A DNA stretch of 64,000 nt from Faecalibacterium sp. An122. GTDB taxonomy: Bacteria > Bacillota > Clostridia > Oscillospirales > Ruminococcaceae. The notes under the pieces were generated by a model. That model did no database searches. It was given only the letters and a program-made list of their open reading frames with translations, and was not told the DNA's origin. Of this stretch, positions 25,167 to 33,917 are shown piece after piece (position 1 is the first letter of the stretch; every line of letters starts with the position of its first letter). The translations under genes and the position numbers were made by a program. Location of the stretch: assembly GCF_002160895.1 (NCBI RefSeq), contig NZ_NFLL01000009.1, positions 1-64,000 of the forward strand, given 5' to 3'.

Positions 25167-25772
25167 ATGAAAAAGAACGGTTTCTTTACCTTCTGCTTTG
25201 CCTTTGTCCCGGGCGCAGGGCAGATGTACCAGGGTTACATGAAACGGGGCCTGTCCCTGATCGGGATTTGCTGCGTGGCCGTGATTATCGGTTCGCTGTT
25301 TCAGCCGCTGGTGGCGGCGGCCATGTGCATCTGCTGCGTGGCGTGGATGTACAGCTTTTTCGACACCTTCAATCTCCGGGCCATGCTCAGCGCCAATATG
25401 CCCCCCGAGGATGACTATCTGATCCACCTGGGCCACGATGTGACCCTGGATCAGCTGCTGCATCGCCGGCACAAGCTGTTTGGCTGGTGCCTGGTGGCGG
25501 TGGGCGTCTACACCCTCTACGATGAGCTGGTGATGGACTTCCTGCGGGAACTGTACTGGAACACCAACAGCAGCTGGATCATTCGTGTGATCTACAACAT
25601 TATGAATGAGGTCCCCACCGTGGTGATCTGCCTGGCCGTGATTGCCCTGGGCATCTGGCTGGTGCGCGGTCCCCGGAACAAGCCGTCTCAGGCCGACCCC
25701 TTCGATCAGCTGGAGGAGTTCTGCGAGTATGGCGTCAAGGAGGAGGAAAGCCATGACGGAGAAGAAAACTGA
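25167..25772 (+). CDS. Multipass membrane protein, TM2-like start
   Basis: A 201-residue membrane protein. The N-terminal FFTFCFAFVPGAGQMYQGYMKRGLSLIGI is the 'GaGqmY.G...G' pattern found in TM2-domain and related small membrane proteins. About four helices are visible (roughly 8-24, 28-55, 100-115 and 150-170), with a charged C-terminus. GGGAGAG lies six bases before the ATG at 25167. The gene follows the anti-sigma gene by 14 bases and overlaps the next gene by 20, so all four are one operon. Its role is unknown; a sensor or effector of the ECF system is plausible. Confidence 0.7.
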   Translation: MKKNGFFTFCFAFVPGAGQMYQGYMKRGLSLIGICCVAVIIGSLFQPLVAAAMCICCVAWMYSFFDTFNLRAMLSANMPPEDDYLIHLGHDVTLDQLLHRRHKLFGWCLVAVGVYTLYDELVMDFLRELYWNTNSSWIIRVIYNIMNEVPTVVICLAVIALGIWLVRGPRNKPSQADPFDQLEEFCEYGVKEEESHDGEEN

Positions 25773-26709
25773 GGCTGCCCCCGGCACCGCCGGGCCGGCT
25801 CCCAATACCCCGCCCAGGGCTTCCGCCCCTGGGCCCCAGGACGGCCGCAGCATCCGCCGGGTGGGCAGCGTCACCCTGGGCCTGTGCCTGATTGCTGTGG
25901 GCATCTGCTTTTTGTGCTATTACTTCCTGCCGGTGTTCAACTGGCTGCTGGTGGTCAAAATCGGCGCGCCGGTGGCCCTCATCGCCCTGGGCGCCGAGGT
26001 GCTGTGGTGTGCCTCCCATCCCGGCCGGTGGAAATACGACTTCCTGGCGGTGCTGGGCTGCCTGGTGCTGATGGGCGGCGCCTTCTGTCTGACTCTGCTG
26101 CCCCTGTTCTGGCAGACGGCCAACCCCACCAAGCGCATCCAGCTGGACGATCTGGGGGAGGCATACGAGAGCAGCCTCTACCAGGCCCTGGAGGATCAGG
26201 TGGAGCTGAACGGGGTGGAAGCCTATCTGGAAACCCGTTTCGGGGTAGATGCGCCCCGGACTCTGGAGGAGATCGGCGGCGCCGGGGTGCGGTTCTGGCT
26301 GGATATCGACCTCTATGGACCCTATGAGGGCACCGAGGCCTTTGCCGCCGACTGTGCCCGTGTGATGGAGGCCGTCCGGGCCCAGGGCGTGCTGCCCGAC
26401 CGGGTGAATATCGAGTGGGTGAGCCCCGACCGTCAGTCCAGCCTGGAACTGAACCTGGACACCCCCGCCAAGATGGCCTGGTCCACCGACCAGATGGCCC
26501 AGCGGACCGAGGTATGGGCCGCGGAGGCCTACCCGGCCACCGACGACCAGAATCTGGACCAGGAGAACAGCCCAGACTCTGCCGCCAGCACCGCCCCGGC
26601 GGACCGCGTCTCTGCATCGGACAACACCGTGCAGCCCTCGGACCAGGCGGTCCCGGCAGGGGAAAACACCCGTTACCCCGACGAGGCGATGGTGGAAGCG
26701 GTCTCCTGA
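25753..26709 (+). CDS. Membrane protein of unknown function in the ECF operon
   Basis: A 318-residue protein with a Pro/Ala-rich cytoplasmic start, three predicted helices (about 38-55, 62-82 and 97-115), a soluble alpha/beta domain (about 120-240) containing GVRFWLDIDLYGPYEG, and an acidic Ser/Thr/Asn-rich tail. The first two helices resemble the small DUF5668-like pair often found with ECF or PspC systems (SVTLGLCLIAVGICFL, KIGAPVALIALGAEVLW). AGGAGGAAAG precedes the ATG. It ends the operon and a strong terminator follows. No function is claimed. Confidence 0.65.
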   Translation: MTEKKTEAAPGTAGPAPNTPPRASAPGPQDGRSIRRVGSVTLGLCLIAVGICFLCYYFLPVFNWLLVVKIGAPVALIALGAEVLWCASHPGRWKYDFLAVLGCLVLMGGAFCLTLLPLFWQTANPTKRIQLDDLGEAYESSLYQALEDQVELNGVEAYLETRFGVDAPRTLEEIGGAGVRFWLDIDLYGPYEGTEAFAADCARVMEAVRAQGVLPDRVNIEWVSPDRQSSLELNLDTPAKMAWSTDQMAQRTEVWAAEAYPATDDQNLDQENSPDSAASTAPADRVSASDNTVQPSDQAVPAGENTRYPDEAMVEAVS

Positions 26710-26750
26710 GCGCACAAACCGGAAATAACCCCTTGCAATGAGATAGAGCA

Positions 26751-26797
26751 GACCCCCGGCCCCGACGGAAAACCATCGGGGCCGGGGGTCTTGTTTT
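26751..26797 (+). terminator. Terminator of the ECF operon
   Basis: GACCCCCGGCCCCGA pairs with TCGGGGCCGGGGGTC around ten bases and is followed by TTGTTTTG. It is also placed to stop the convergent GH105 transcript. Confidence 0.9.
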
Positions 26798-26824
26798 GTG
26801 TTTTGTTTTAGGAGATGGGATAGG

Positions 26825-27973
26825 TTAGTTCTTTTCGGCGATCATTTCGGTGTAGGCCAGGATCAGGGGGCCCACGCCCTTGGCGTCGTTGCAGACCACC
26901 GGCTCACTGTAGTAGTAGGCCAGGCTGCCGTCCCGGTGCTGGGCGCCGCCCAGACCGGCCACCAGGCAGATGCCGTCCAGCTGGAGGCTGCCGTCCGGGT
27001 TCTTGGACAGGTACTTGTCGCAGGTGCCGTAGAAGGCTTTCTCGGCCCAGGCGGTCATCCGCTTGGGCAGCAGGCCCAGCCGGACGCCTTTGAGGACCGC
27101 GTAGGCAAACAGGGCGGTGCCGCTGGTTTCCAGATAGTTGCCCTCCTCGCCGCCGTGGTCGATCACCTGCCAGAACATGCCGGTCTCCTCGTCCTGGTAC
27201 TTGTGGATGTCCTCGATGGTCTGCTTGAGCATGGCCTGGATGCCGCGGTACTCGTTGTAGAGCTGCTCATCCATCCGCTCCAGCACGTCCACCATGGCCA
27301 CCATGAACCAGCCCATGGCCCGCAGCCAGAAGTTGGGGCTGCAGCCGGTCACCGGGTTGGCCCAGTACATCTGGCGGCTCTCGTCGTAGCCGTGGTAGTA
27401 CAGGCCGGTCTTGGGGTCCCGCATGTACTTCTGAATGTTCATGAACTGATGGTAGCTGTCGATGCAGCCGCTCATCTTGTTGAAGCGGGTCTCATACTCC
27501 ATGTAGAAGGGCTGGGCCATGTAGGCGCCGTCCAGCCACACCTGCCAGGGGTAGATGTTCTTGTGCCAGAAGTTCCCCTCCTTGGTGCGGGGCTGGGTCT
27601 GCAGCTGGCTGTCGATGACGTCGATGGCCTTGCGGTACTTCTCCTCGCCGAAGATGTCGTAGAGGATGAACAGGTTTTTGCCCTGATTCACGTTGTCCAG
27701 GTTGTACTCCTTGGGGTCATAGGTGAGGATGGAGCCGTCGGGCTGGACGAACCAGTCGATGAACTCCTTGGAGAAGTCCAGATACTTTTTGTCCCCGGTG
27801 GTGTTGTACAGGCTCAGGCAGGCGGTAATCATGCAGCCGTCGATGTAGTTCCACTTGTTGGGCTGGCCGCTGCGGACCTTCTCAATGTTCCACATGGGGG
27901 CTTCGGCGCTGGAGTTGGCGATGAGATAGTCAACGTACTCCCCCAGCATGGTCAGAATTTCCTGGTGCGTCAT
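26825..27973 (-). CDS. Unsaturated rhamnogalacturonyl hydrolase (GH88/GH105 family)
   Basis: A 382-residue cytoplasmic (alpha/alpha)6-barrel glycoside hydrolase that removes the unsaturated uronic acid from lyase-generated pectin oligosaccharides. The likely catalytic Asp is in PWQVWLDGAYMAQPFYMEYE near residue 145, equivalent to the Asp of YteR. CSPNFWLRAMGWFMVAMVDVLERM is the conserved aromatic substrate face. No signal peptide, so the substrate must be imported. It starts five bases after the GH28 stop, with GAGGAGG inside the end of that gene, so both are cotranscribed. The ABC importer at 30.5-33.9 kb is the obvious supplier. Confidence 0.93.
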   Translation of the reverse strand: MTHQEILTMLGEYVDYLIANSSAEAPMWNIEKVRSGQPNKWNYIDGCMITACLSLYNTTGDKKYLDFSKEFIDWFVQPDGSILTYDPKEYNLDNVNQGKNLFILYDIFGEEKYRKAIDVIDSQLQTQPRTKEGNFWHKNIYPWQVWLDGAYMAQPFYMEYETRFNKMSGCIDSYHQFMNIQKYMRDPKTGLYYHGYDESRQMYWANPVTGCSPNFWLRAMGWFMVAMVDVLERMDEQLYNEYRGIQAMLKQTIEDIHKYQDEETGMFWQVIDHGGEEGNYLETSGTALFAYAVLKGVRLGLLPKRMTAWAEKAFYGTCDKYLSKNPDGSLQLDGICLVAGLGGAQHRDGSLAYYYSEPVVCNDAKGVGPLILAYTEMIAEKN

Positions 27974-27978
27974 GGTTG

Positions 27979-29535
27979 TCAGTCCTCCTCAAAGCTGCCT
28001 ACATTGGCAAACTGGAGCCGCTCGCCCTCGTATCCTTCGATCTGGACGTTGTGCAGCTCGATCTTCTCCACGTTCTCGGCGTAAATGGCCAGTTTCTTGA
28101 CAAGGGGCCGGTTGTCCGCCATGGCGGCCTGGCCGGCTTCGGCGTTGGGATCAAAGGTGATCTTCACGTCCTTCATGATGACTTCCCCGATGGGCATTTC
28201 AGGCAGGCCGTCAAAGTAGCAGCCGGCGTACTGGGCGTCGGTGGCCACAATGTTCTCCATGGTCAGGCTGCCCAGCCGCGGGGTGTAGTCGTCCACCTTC
28301 ATGGCCTGGCGGCACTGGACGTAATCGCTGTGGCCGTCGGGGTCACAGAAGTAGAACATGTTGATGACAAAGGGAGCCTTGACGCCCTTCATCTCCACAT
28401 TGCGGAACACCAGCCCGTCGATGACGGCGGTTTTGCCGCGGCCCCGGCGGGTCTTGACCCGCAGGCCCCGGTCGGTGTGGTCCATCAGGCACTGGGTCAC
28501 CACCATATCCTTGACGCCGCCCGACATCTCGCTGCCGATGACAATGCCGCCGTGGCCCTTGTCCAGCAGGCAGTTGCGGATGACGGTCTGTTTGCAGCTC
28601 TTCTGGAGCTTCATTCCCAGAAAGACCTTGCTGGCCTTCATGGCGATGCAGTCGTCGCCCACATGGATGTCCACGCCGATGATCCGGGTGTTGACGCAGC
28701 TCTCGGGATCGATGCCGTCGGTGTTGGGGGCGTCATAGGGATTGCGGATCTTGAAGTCCAGCAGATCCAGGCCGGTGGAGAACATGGGGTGGATGGTCCA
28801 GGAGTAGCTGTTCTTCACCGTCACGCCGTGGAGCACCACGTACTTGCTGTCGGTGATGGAGACCACCCGGGGACGCCAGGCGATCTTTTTCTTTTTGGCG
28901 TCCTGCCACCAGTCGCCGTTCTGGGCGTCGGCGTCCAGCTCACCCTGGCCGGTGATGGTGACGTCCTCCGCCTGGGTGACGTTGATGAGGCTGGCCATGC
29001 TGTCCAGGGGGTTGCCCTCCCAGCCGGTCAGATAGTATTCGTCCACCTCGTTCTCACTGGGCAGCACACCCGGCAGAATGGGGTAGTGGGTGCGGTCGTT
29101 GTCGCCCAGAATCACAGCGCCCTTTTCCAGATAGAGGGTGGTATGGCTCTTGAGGAACAGGCTGGCGCAGCGGTAGCGGCCCGCCGGCAGATAGACGGTG
29201 CCCCCGGCCGGGCAGGTGGACAGGGCGGCCTGCAGTTTGGCGGTGTCGTCGGTGACGCCGTCGCCCGCCAGGCCGTACCGGGACGCATCCACAAAGAAGG
29301 TCTCGGCCCGGGTGTCAAAGTCCAGGGTCAGTTCCTCGCCGCTGGCCCGGACGGTGAGGGTGTAATGATGGCCGGGCAGAAGGGAGTAGACCGAGAACAC
29401 GTTGGTGTTGCAGGCATCGTAGACCTCCTGACCGTCCAGCAGAACGGCGAAGGGCTCGGCCGGACGGAAGCACAGGCCGTTCTCCAGCTCAAAGACGGCG
29501 CTGCGGGTCATGGAACGAATCAATGTCAGTTTCAT
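27979..29535 (-). CDS. Polygalacturonase-like glycoside hydrolase family 28
   Basis: A 518-residue right-handed beta-helix enzyme. All four GH28 signatures are present: NTDG at 271-274, GDD at 293-295, GHG at 327-329 and RVK at 359-361, providing the catalytic Asp residues and the substrate His and Lys. The N-terminal 80 residues are a beta domain seen in exo-acting bacterial members, and DASRYGLAGDGVTDDTAKLQAAL opens the helix as in pectate-lyase-like proteins. No signal peptide is seen, so it acts on imported galacturonides or rhamnogalacturonides, most likely in exo fashion. First gene of the two-gene catabolic operon, divergent from the AraC regulator. Confidence 0.94.
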   Translation of the reverse strand: MKLTLIRSMTRSAVFELENGLCFRPAEPFAVLLDGQEVYDACNTNVFSVYSLLPGHHYTLTVRASGEELTLDFDTRAETFFVDASRYGLAGDGVTDDTAKLQAALSTCPAGGTVYLPAGRYRCASLFLKSHTTLYLEKGAVILGDNDRTHYPILPGVLPSENEVDEYYLTGWEGNPLDSMASLINVTQAEDVTITGQGELDADAQNGDWWQDAKKKKIAWRPRVVSITDSKYVVLHGVTVKNSYSWTIHPMFSTGLDLLDFKIRNPYDAPNTDGIDPESCVNTRIIGVDIHVGDDCIAMKASKVFLGMKLQKSCKQTVIRNCLLDKGHGGIVIGSEMSGGVKDMVVTQCLMDHTDRGLRVKTRRGRGKTAVIDGLVFRNVEMKGVKAPFVINMFYFCDPDGHSDYVQCRQAMKVDDYTPRLGSLTMENIVATDAQYAGCYFDGLPEMPIGEVIMKDVKITFDPNAEAGQAAMADNRPLVKKLAIYAENVEKIELHNVQIEGYEGERLQFANVGSFEED

Positions 29536-29555
29536 AGAAAATCATCCTTGTACTA

Positions 29556-29585
29556 TTGTTTCGTGTGGGCAAAGTGTGTTATGAT
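29556..29585 (+). promoter_or_regulatory. Promoter of the AraC regulator
   Basis: TTGTTT-N18-TATGAT, 34 bases before the ATG at 29619. A GTGTT...AACAC dyad at about 29576-29600 overlaps the expected start site and could be an operator for the divergent pair. Confidence 0.5.
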
Positions 29586-29618
29586 GAGAAAAAACAACAC
29601 AGGAAAGGGGAACCCAAG

Positions 29619-30452
29619 ATGAAAAACGACCCGGGCGGCAAAAAGAACAGCCAGGACGGCAAACTGGAAGTCCGGACCATTCAGGTCACCCAGACAGCCC
29701 GGCTGGCCAGCGCCAGCAGCAACGAGGGCTGTCTGGTTATGGTGCTGAGCGGCAGCGGAATGCTGTACTGGAACCAGGTCCCGGGCAACGGCGTAGGCGC
29801 CGGGCCGGACAGCGTCCTGCTGCTGGGCCGCCGGGACTATGACTTTGAGCCGGCGGGGGGCTGGCCTGCGGAACTGCTGGTCTGCCGGTTTCCCCTGGAG
29901 ATGATGAGCGAGGTGCAAAAGGCCCAGCTGCTGGACAACAGCAAAGCGCCGGTGGTGCTGCTGGGAGACCCGGTGTGGTCGGGCCGGATGCGCACCCTGC
30001 TGGAACTGGCCGCCGGCGCCTGGCAGGAGCCGGACTGTCCCGGGCGGCTGTACCTGGCCCTTTTGCTCCACTATGTAGGCAAAGAGGCCGCCGACGAGAG
30101 CGGCAGCGCGTCCCAGCAGCGCAACGAGACCATCGAGAAGATCTGCGCCTACCTCAACGCCAACTATAGCCAGAAACTCAACCTCAGCGGGGTGGCGGCA
30201 CAGTTTTACCTGTCGCCCTACTACCTGAGCCGGCTGTTTCGCCGGGTGACGGGCCAGTCCATCGTGGACTTCATCAACGTGCGCCGCATCGAGGAGGCCC
30301 GCCGCCTGCTGGAGAACACCGACCTGCGGATCAACCATGTGGCCGAACAGACCGGCTTCTCCACCACCGCCCATTTCCGGCGGGTGTTCCGGGAACAGGT
30401 GGGGGTCAGTCCGGTGCAGTACCGCAAGGTGCACCGGGGCGGCGAAAAGTGA
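29619..30452 (+). CDS. AraC-family transcriptional regulator
   Basis: A 277-residue regulator. The N-terminal half is a cupin-like sensor (RLASASSNEGCLVMVLSGSGMLYW, then VLLLGRRDYDFEP). The C-terminal 100 residues carry two helix-turn-helix motifs: LNLSGVAAQFYLSPYYLSRLFRRVTG and INHVAEQTGFSTTAHFRRVFREQVG, ending in SPVQYRK. The ATG at 29619 has AAAGGGG nearby. Transcribed divergently from the GH28-GH105 operon and convergent with the ABC importer, it is the likely activator of pectin-oligosaccharide uptake and breakdown. The inducer is not known. Confidence 0.92.
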   Translation: MKNDPGGKKNSQDGKLEVRTIQVTQTARLASASSNEGCLVMVLSGSGMLYWNQVPGNGVGAGPDSVLLLGRRDYDFEPAGGWPAELLVCRFPLEMMSEVQKAQLLDNSKAPVVLLGDPVWSGRMRTLLELAAGAWQEPDCPGRLYLALLLHYVGKEAADESGSASQQRNETIEKICAYLNANYSQKLNLSGVAAQFYLSPYYLSRLFRRVTGQSIVDFINVRRIEEARRLLENTDLRINHVAEQTGFSTTAHFRRVFREQVGVSPVQYRKVHRGGEK

Positions 30453-30470
30453 AAACGTTTGGGTTCCAAC

Positions 30471-30510
30471 AAAAAGTCCCCTGTGCCATGACCACGGCAC
30501 AGGGGATTTT
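30471..30510. terminator. Bidirectional terminator between the AraC and permease genes
   Basis: AAAAAGTCCCCTGTGCC pairs with GGCACAGGGGATTTT around a short loop, with a T-run on each strand. It is shared by the two converging transcripts. Confidence 0.9.
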
Positions 30511-30546
30511 GTTCAGTGGGTCGTCAGGTGACCGGGCGCGGGGGGA

Positions 30547-31410
30547 TTAGCCCTTGACTGCGCCGGCGGAAATGCCCTCGACGAACTGGTCCTGTGCACA
30601 GAAGAAGACGATCAGCTGCGGCAGGATGGAGATCAGGGACAGAGCCAGGATACGGTTCCACTGGAAGCCGGTATCACCGTCCATCGACAGCTTGACGAAG
30701 AGGGACATGGGGTACTTGGCGGGGGTGGAAACGTAGAGCAGCGGGCCCATGAAGTCGTTGCAGCTCCACATGAACTGGAACAGCGCGCAGGAAACCAGCG
30801 CGGGCAGCAGCATGGGGACGATAACCCGGTACAGGGTCTGGAAGGAGGAGCAGCCGTCGATGGCGGCAGCCTCGTCCAGGTCACGGGGAACGTTGCGCAT
30901 GAACTGAATCAGCTGGTAGACAAAGTAGGTCTCGGTCGCGAAAGCGGTGTGGACCCAGATTGCCAGATAGAAGGGGCTGTTGATCCAGCCGAAGCTGTTG
31001 TACAGCAGGAACTGGGGCACGTTCAGAACCACCTGGGGCAGGAACAGGGTGGCCAGCATGACGCTGAACATCAGTTTCCGGCCGGGGAAGTCGAAACGGC
31101 CAAAGCCGTAGGCGGCGATGCAGGAGGAGACCACCGTGCAGATGACCTTGGGCAGGACGTAGCTGTAGGTGTTGACCATGGCCTGCAGGATGTTGATGGA
31201 GCCGCCGAAGTCGTTCAGAGCATTGCGGTAACCATCCAGCGTGGGGTTCTTGACCCACAGGCTGATGCCCGCGAAGATCTCACTGTTGTCCTTGAAGGTG
31301 GCGCTGACCATCCACAGCAGGGGATAGATCATAATCAGACCCACCAGAATCAGGACGAAGTACTTGAAGAAGGTAGCGATGCGATGTGCAGCTTTCATTC
31401 CCATACTCAT
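30547..31410 (-). CDS. Carbohydrate ABC transporter permease, MalG type
   Basis: A 287-residue inner-membrane permease with six helices. The EAA cytoplasmic loop reads VPRDLDEAAAIDGCSSFQTLYRVIVPMLLPAL, docking the ATPase. The start PLLWMVSATFKDNSEIF and the ending FVEGISAGAVKG are typical of CUT1 MalG-like subunits. It pairs with the MalF-type gene upstream, six bases away. No ATPase gene lies in the locus, so a shared MsmX-like ATPase encoded elsewhere must energise it, as is usual for CUT1 systems in Firmicutes. The likely cargo is a pectin-derived oligosaccharide. Confidence 0.95.
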   Translation of the reverse strand: MSMGMKAAHRIATFFKYFVLILVGLIMIYPLLWMVSATFKDNSEIFAGISLWVKNPTLDGYRNALNDFGGSINILQAMVNTYSYVLPKVICTVVSSCIAAYGFGRFDFPGRKLMFSVMLATLFLPQVVLNVPQFLLYNSFGWINSPFYLAIWVHTAFATETYFVYQLIQFMRNVPRDLDEAAAIDGCSSFQTLYRVIVPMLLPALVSCALFQFMWSCNDFMGPLLYVSTPAKYPMSLFVKLSMDGDTGFQWNRILALSLISILPQLIVFFCAQDQFVEGISAGAVKG

Positions 31411-31415
31411 TCACC

Positions 31416-32342
31416 TTACCTTTCGTCCGAGTAGTAGACCCACTTCTTCTGGCTGGTGAAGGCGATGATGGTCAGCACGCAGACGATGAGGAACATGATC
31501 CAGGCCAGAGCGGAGGCCATGCCCATTTCGTTCTGTTTGAAGGCGTACTGGTAAACCAGCAGGGAGATCAGGGTAGTGGAATTGCGGGGGCCGCCGCCCG
31601 TGATGATGTAGGGTCCGTTGAACTCCTGGAAAGCCTGGCAGATCTGGGTGACCAGGTTGTAGAAGATGATGGGGGTAATCATGGGGACGGTGATGGAGAA
31701 GAACTGGCGCCACTTGCCTGCGCCGTCGATGGTGGCGGCTTCGTACAGGTCGGCGGGCACGCCCTTCAGGGCGGCCAGGAACAGCACCATGGCCGAACCG
31801 AACTGCCAGATACGCAGCAGGCAGATAACCCACAGGGCATAGCTGGGGTCAGACAGCCAGGACGGGCCGTCGAAAGCGCCGAAGGTGACCATCTTGATCA
31901 GGGTGTTGATCAGACCGTCGTCACGGAAGACGGCGCGCCACAGCACGGCGATGGCCACCGAGCCGCCCAGAATCGAGGGGATGTAGTAGGCGGTACGGAA
32001 GGCGTTGACGAACTTGATGTTGAAGTTCAGGATGTAAGCGATGAACAGGGCGAAGATCAGCTTCAGGGGCACCGTGATGAAGGAGTACTGGAAGGTGGTG
32101 ATCAGGGCCTTGGTGATACGGGTGTTGGTGAAGGCATCCACGTAGTTCATCACGCCGTACTGGCTGATGCCCGAGAAGAAGTTCATGTCGGTGAAGCTGT
32201 AGAACAGCGACTGGCCGAAGGGAATGGCCTTGAACACCACGAAGCCGATGATCCACGGAATCAGATAGAACAGGCCCTGGTATTTGTCGCACCATTTCTG
32301 AAAGGGTGTGCGCCCGACCGCAGGCGCATTGTTGGCTTTCAT
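31416..32342 (-). CDS. Carbohydrate ABC transporter permease, MalF type
   Basis: A 308-residue permease with six helices. CDKYQGLFYLIPWIIGFVVFKAIPF is the standard first helix. The EAA loop is VPADLYEAATIDGAGKWRQFFSITVPMITP. The ATG at 32342 has GGAGGAATCC upstream; the TTG immediately before it is disregarded. It is the middle gene of the binding protein-permease-permease set and lies 210 bases from the binding protein gene, a gap holding a hairpin that may lower permease expression. Confidence 0.95.
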   Translation of the reverse strand: MKANNAPAVGRTPFQKWCDKYQGLFYLIPWIIGFVVFKAIPFGQSLFYSFTDMNFFSGISQYGVMNYVDAFTNTRITKALITTFQYSFITVPLKLIFALFIAYILNFNIKFVNAFRTAYYIPSILGGSVAIAVLWRAVFRDDGLINTLIKMVTFGAFDGPSWLSDPSYALWVICLLRIWQFGSAMVLFLAALKGVPADLYEAATIDGAGKWRQFFSITVPMITPIIFYNLVTQICQAFQEFNGPYIITGGGPRNSTTLISLLVYQYAFKQNEMGMASALAWIMFLIVCVLTIIAFTSQKKWVYYSDER

Positions 32343-32451
32343 CAAGGGATTCCTCCTTTTTGGCAGGATTTTACGTTATCATGCAGCAACCTGCCGCAAA
32401 AATGCCAACAAACCGAAAAACTATCAGGCAAAAAGCTTAGACCTTGGCCTG

Positions 32452-32496
32452 AAAAAGGGGATACCCGCTTCGGATGAGGGAAACAGGTACCCCCGC
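32452..32496 (-). terminator. Intercistronic attenuator-like hairpin
   Basis: On the minus strand, GGGGGTACC pairs with GGTATCCCC (one G-T pair) and is followed by TTTTTC. It lies between the binding protein and permease genes, where a leaky terminator typically gives excess binding protein. The rest of the 210-base gap shows nothing else. Confidence 0.6.
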
Positions 32497-32552
32497 TTGG
32501 CATTGTCACAGCAGGGCTGCTTTTTTAGAAAAGGAGCCTTTGTGCGTAAATT

Positions 32553-33917
32553 TTAGGCGTTGATGGTGTAGCCGACGCTCTCCATGCCGTCCAGCAGGAT
32601 GTCCACAACGTCTGCGCCCGAAGCACCGTCGTAGTCGATGGTGTCGAAGACTTCCTGGTAGATGCCAGTGCCGTCAGCCTTCAGGTTGTTGTGCTCGAAC
32701 AGGGGATCCAGCTGGAAGGAGCAGAAGGCCAGAACCTTGCTGTTGGCCTCCTCGACCAGGGTGTCCACAGCGCCGGCAGCCTCAGCAGCAGCCAGGCCGG
32801 ACTTGGAAGCGGGAATGCCGCACTCGGAACCCATGATGGAAGCGCCAGCCTCTTCGTTCAGCAGGAAGTTGATCAGCATGGCAGCCTCGGCGGGGTGCTG
32901 GCAGGTCTTGGTGATGGCCAGGCCCATGGAAACCTTGGTGAAGCCGCCCTTGTAGTCGCCGAACTGGATCTCCTCGCCCACGGTGAAGCCGTCGCGGTTG
33001 TCGGTGTCCAGAGCGTCACGGTACTTGGAAGCAGCGGAATCCCACTCGAAGATGCCGGCCAGCTTGCCGGTGATCCACTCGTTGGACTGGTTGGCAGCGG
33101 TGGAACCGTTGTTGCCGTAGTAGGTGGGCAGGGGCATGATGACGTGCTTGTCCACCAGGCTCTTGATGAAGTCCAGGCCCTCGGCGATCTCGTCGGCGGT
33201 GTAGTTCAGGGTGGAGGTGGAGGGATCAGCCCAATCCTTGCCATAGATGGACTCCAGATAGAAGACGGTCAGGATCATACGATCGTAGCCGCCCAGGTGC
33301 AGGGGGTAGTAATCCTCGCCCAGCTTGGTCTGGAAAGTCTCGCCTGCAGCGTACAGGTCGTCCAGAGTCTTGGGAACTTCGGTGATGCCAGCCTTGTTGA
33401 AGGTGGTCATGTTCCAGAAGAAGATACGGCCGGTCATGGAGACGGGGACAGCCTGCTGCATGCCAGCGACGACGCAGGCGTTCAGGGGGCCCTCATCCCA
33501 CTGGGTCAGGTCGATGTAATCGGAAACGGTGTTCAGATCAATGAAGGTCTGGCCGTTGCTGGAGTAGTTGTACAGCCAGTTCCAGTTGACCTGGCAGACA
33601 TCCTCAGCCACGCCGCCGGCGAACTTGGTGGACATGGTGTCCTCCCAGCCGGACCATGCAGCGAAGGTGGGGCTGACGGTGATGTTGGTGTGCTCCTCCG
33701 AGAAAGCGGTGATGGCTTCCTGATAAGCAGTGTGACGGGTGTCGCCGCCCCACCAGCTGATGGTCAGGGAGACGTCGCCCTCAGCGGGGGCGGCCACAGA
33801 AGTGGCGGTGGAAGCGGCAGTCGAAGAACCGTTGCCGCCGCAGGCTGCCAGCAGGCCGGCTGCGCCAACAGCGCCCGTAACCTTCAGGAAGTCACGACGA
33901 GAAATTGCGTTGCTCAT
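32553..33917 (-). CDS. Carbohydrate ABC transporter substrate-binding lipoprotein with Tat-like signal
   Basis: A 454-residue family 1 extracellular binding protein. Its signal reads MSNAISRRDFLKVTGAVGAA, with twin arginines R7-R8 followed by DFLK, and then LLAAC with lipobox C26. This is a Tat-type lipoprotein signal, unusual for a sugar-binding protein. A Ser/Thr/Ala linker follows, then the mature domain (VSLTISWWGGDTRHTAYQEAI and later WITGKLAGIFEWDSAA). The ATG at 33917 has AGGAGG upstream. It heads the importer operon. Substrate inferred as pectin oligosaccharide from the GH28/GH105 neighbours. Confidence 0.93.
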   Translation of the reverse strand: MSNAISRRDFLKVTGAVGAAGLLAACGGNGSSTAASTATSVAAPAEGDVSLTISWWGGDTRHTAYQEAITAFSEEHTNITVSPTFAAWSGWEDTMSTKFAGGVAEDVCQVNWNWLYNYSSNGQTFIDLNTVSDYIDLTQWDEGPLNACVVAGMQQAVPVSMTGRIFFWNMTTFNKAGITEVPKTLDDLYAAGETFQTKLGEDYYPLHLGGYDRMILTVFYLESIYGKDWADPSTSTLNYTADEIAEGLDFIKSLVDKHVIMPLPTYYGNNGSTAANQSNEWITGKLAGIFEWDSAASKYRDALDTDNRDGFTVGEEIQFGDYKGGFTKVSMGLAITKTCQHPAEAAMLINFLLNEEAGASIMGSECGIPASKSGLAAAEAAGAVDTLVEEANSKVLAFCSFQLDPLFEHNNLKADGTGIYQEVFDTIDYDGASGADVVDILLDGMESVGYTINA

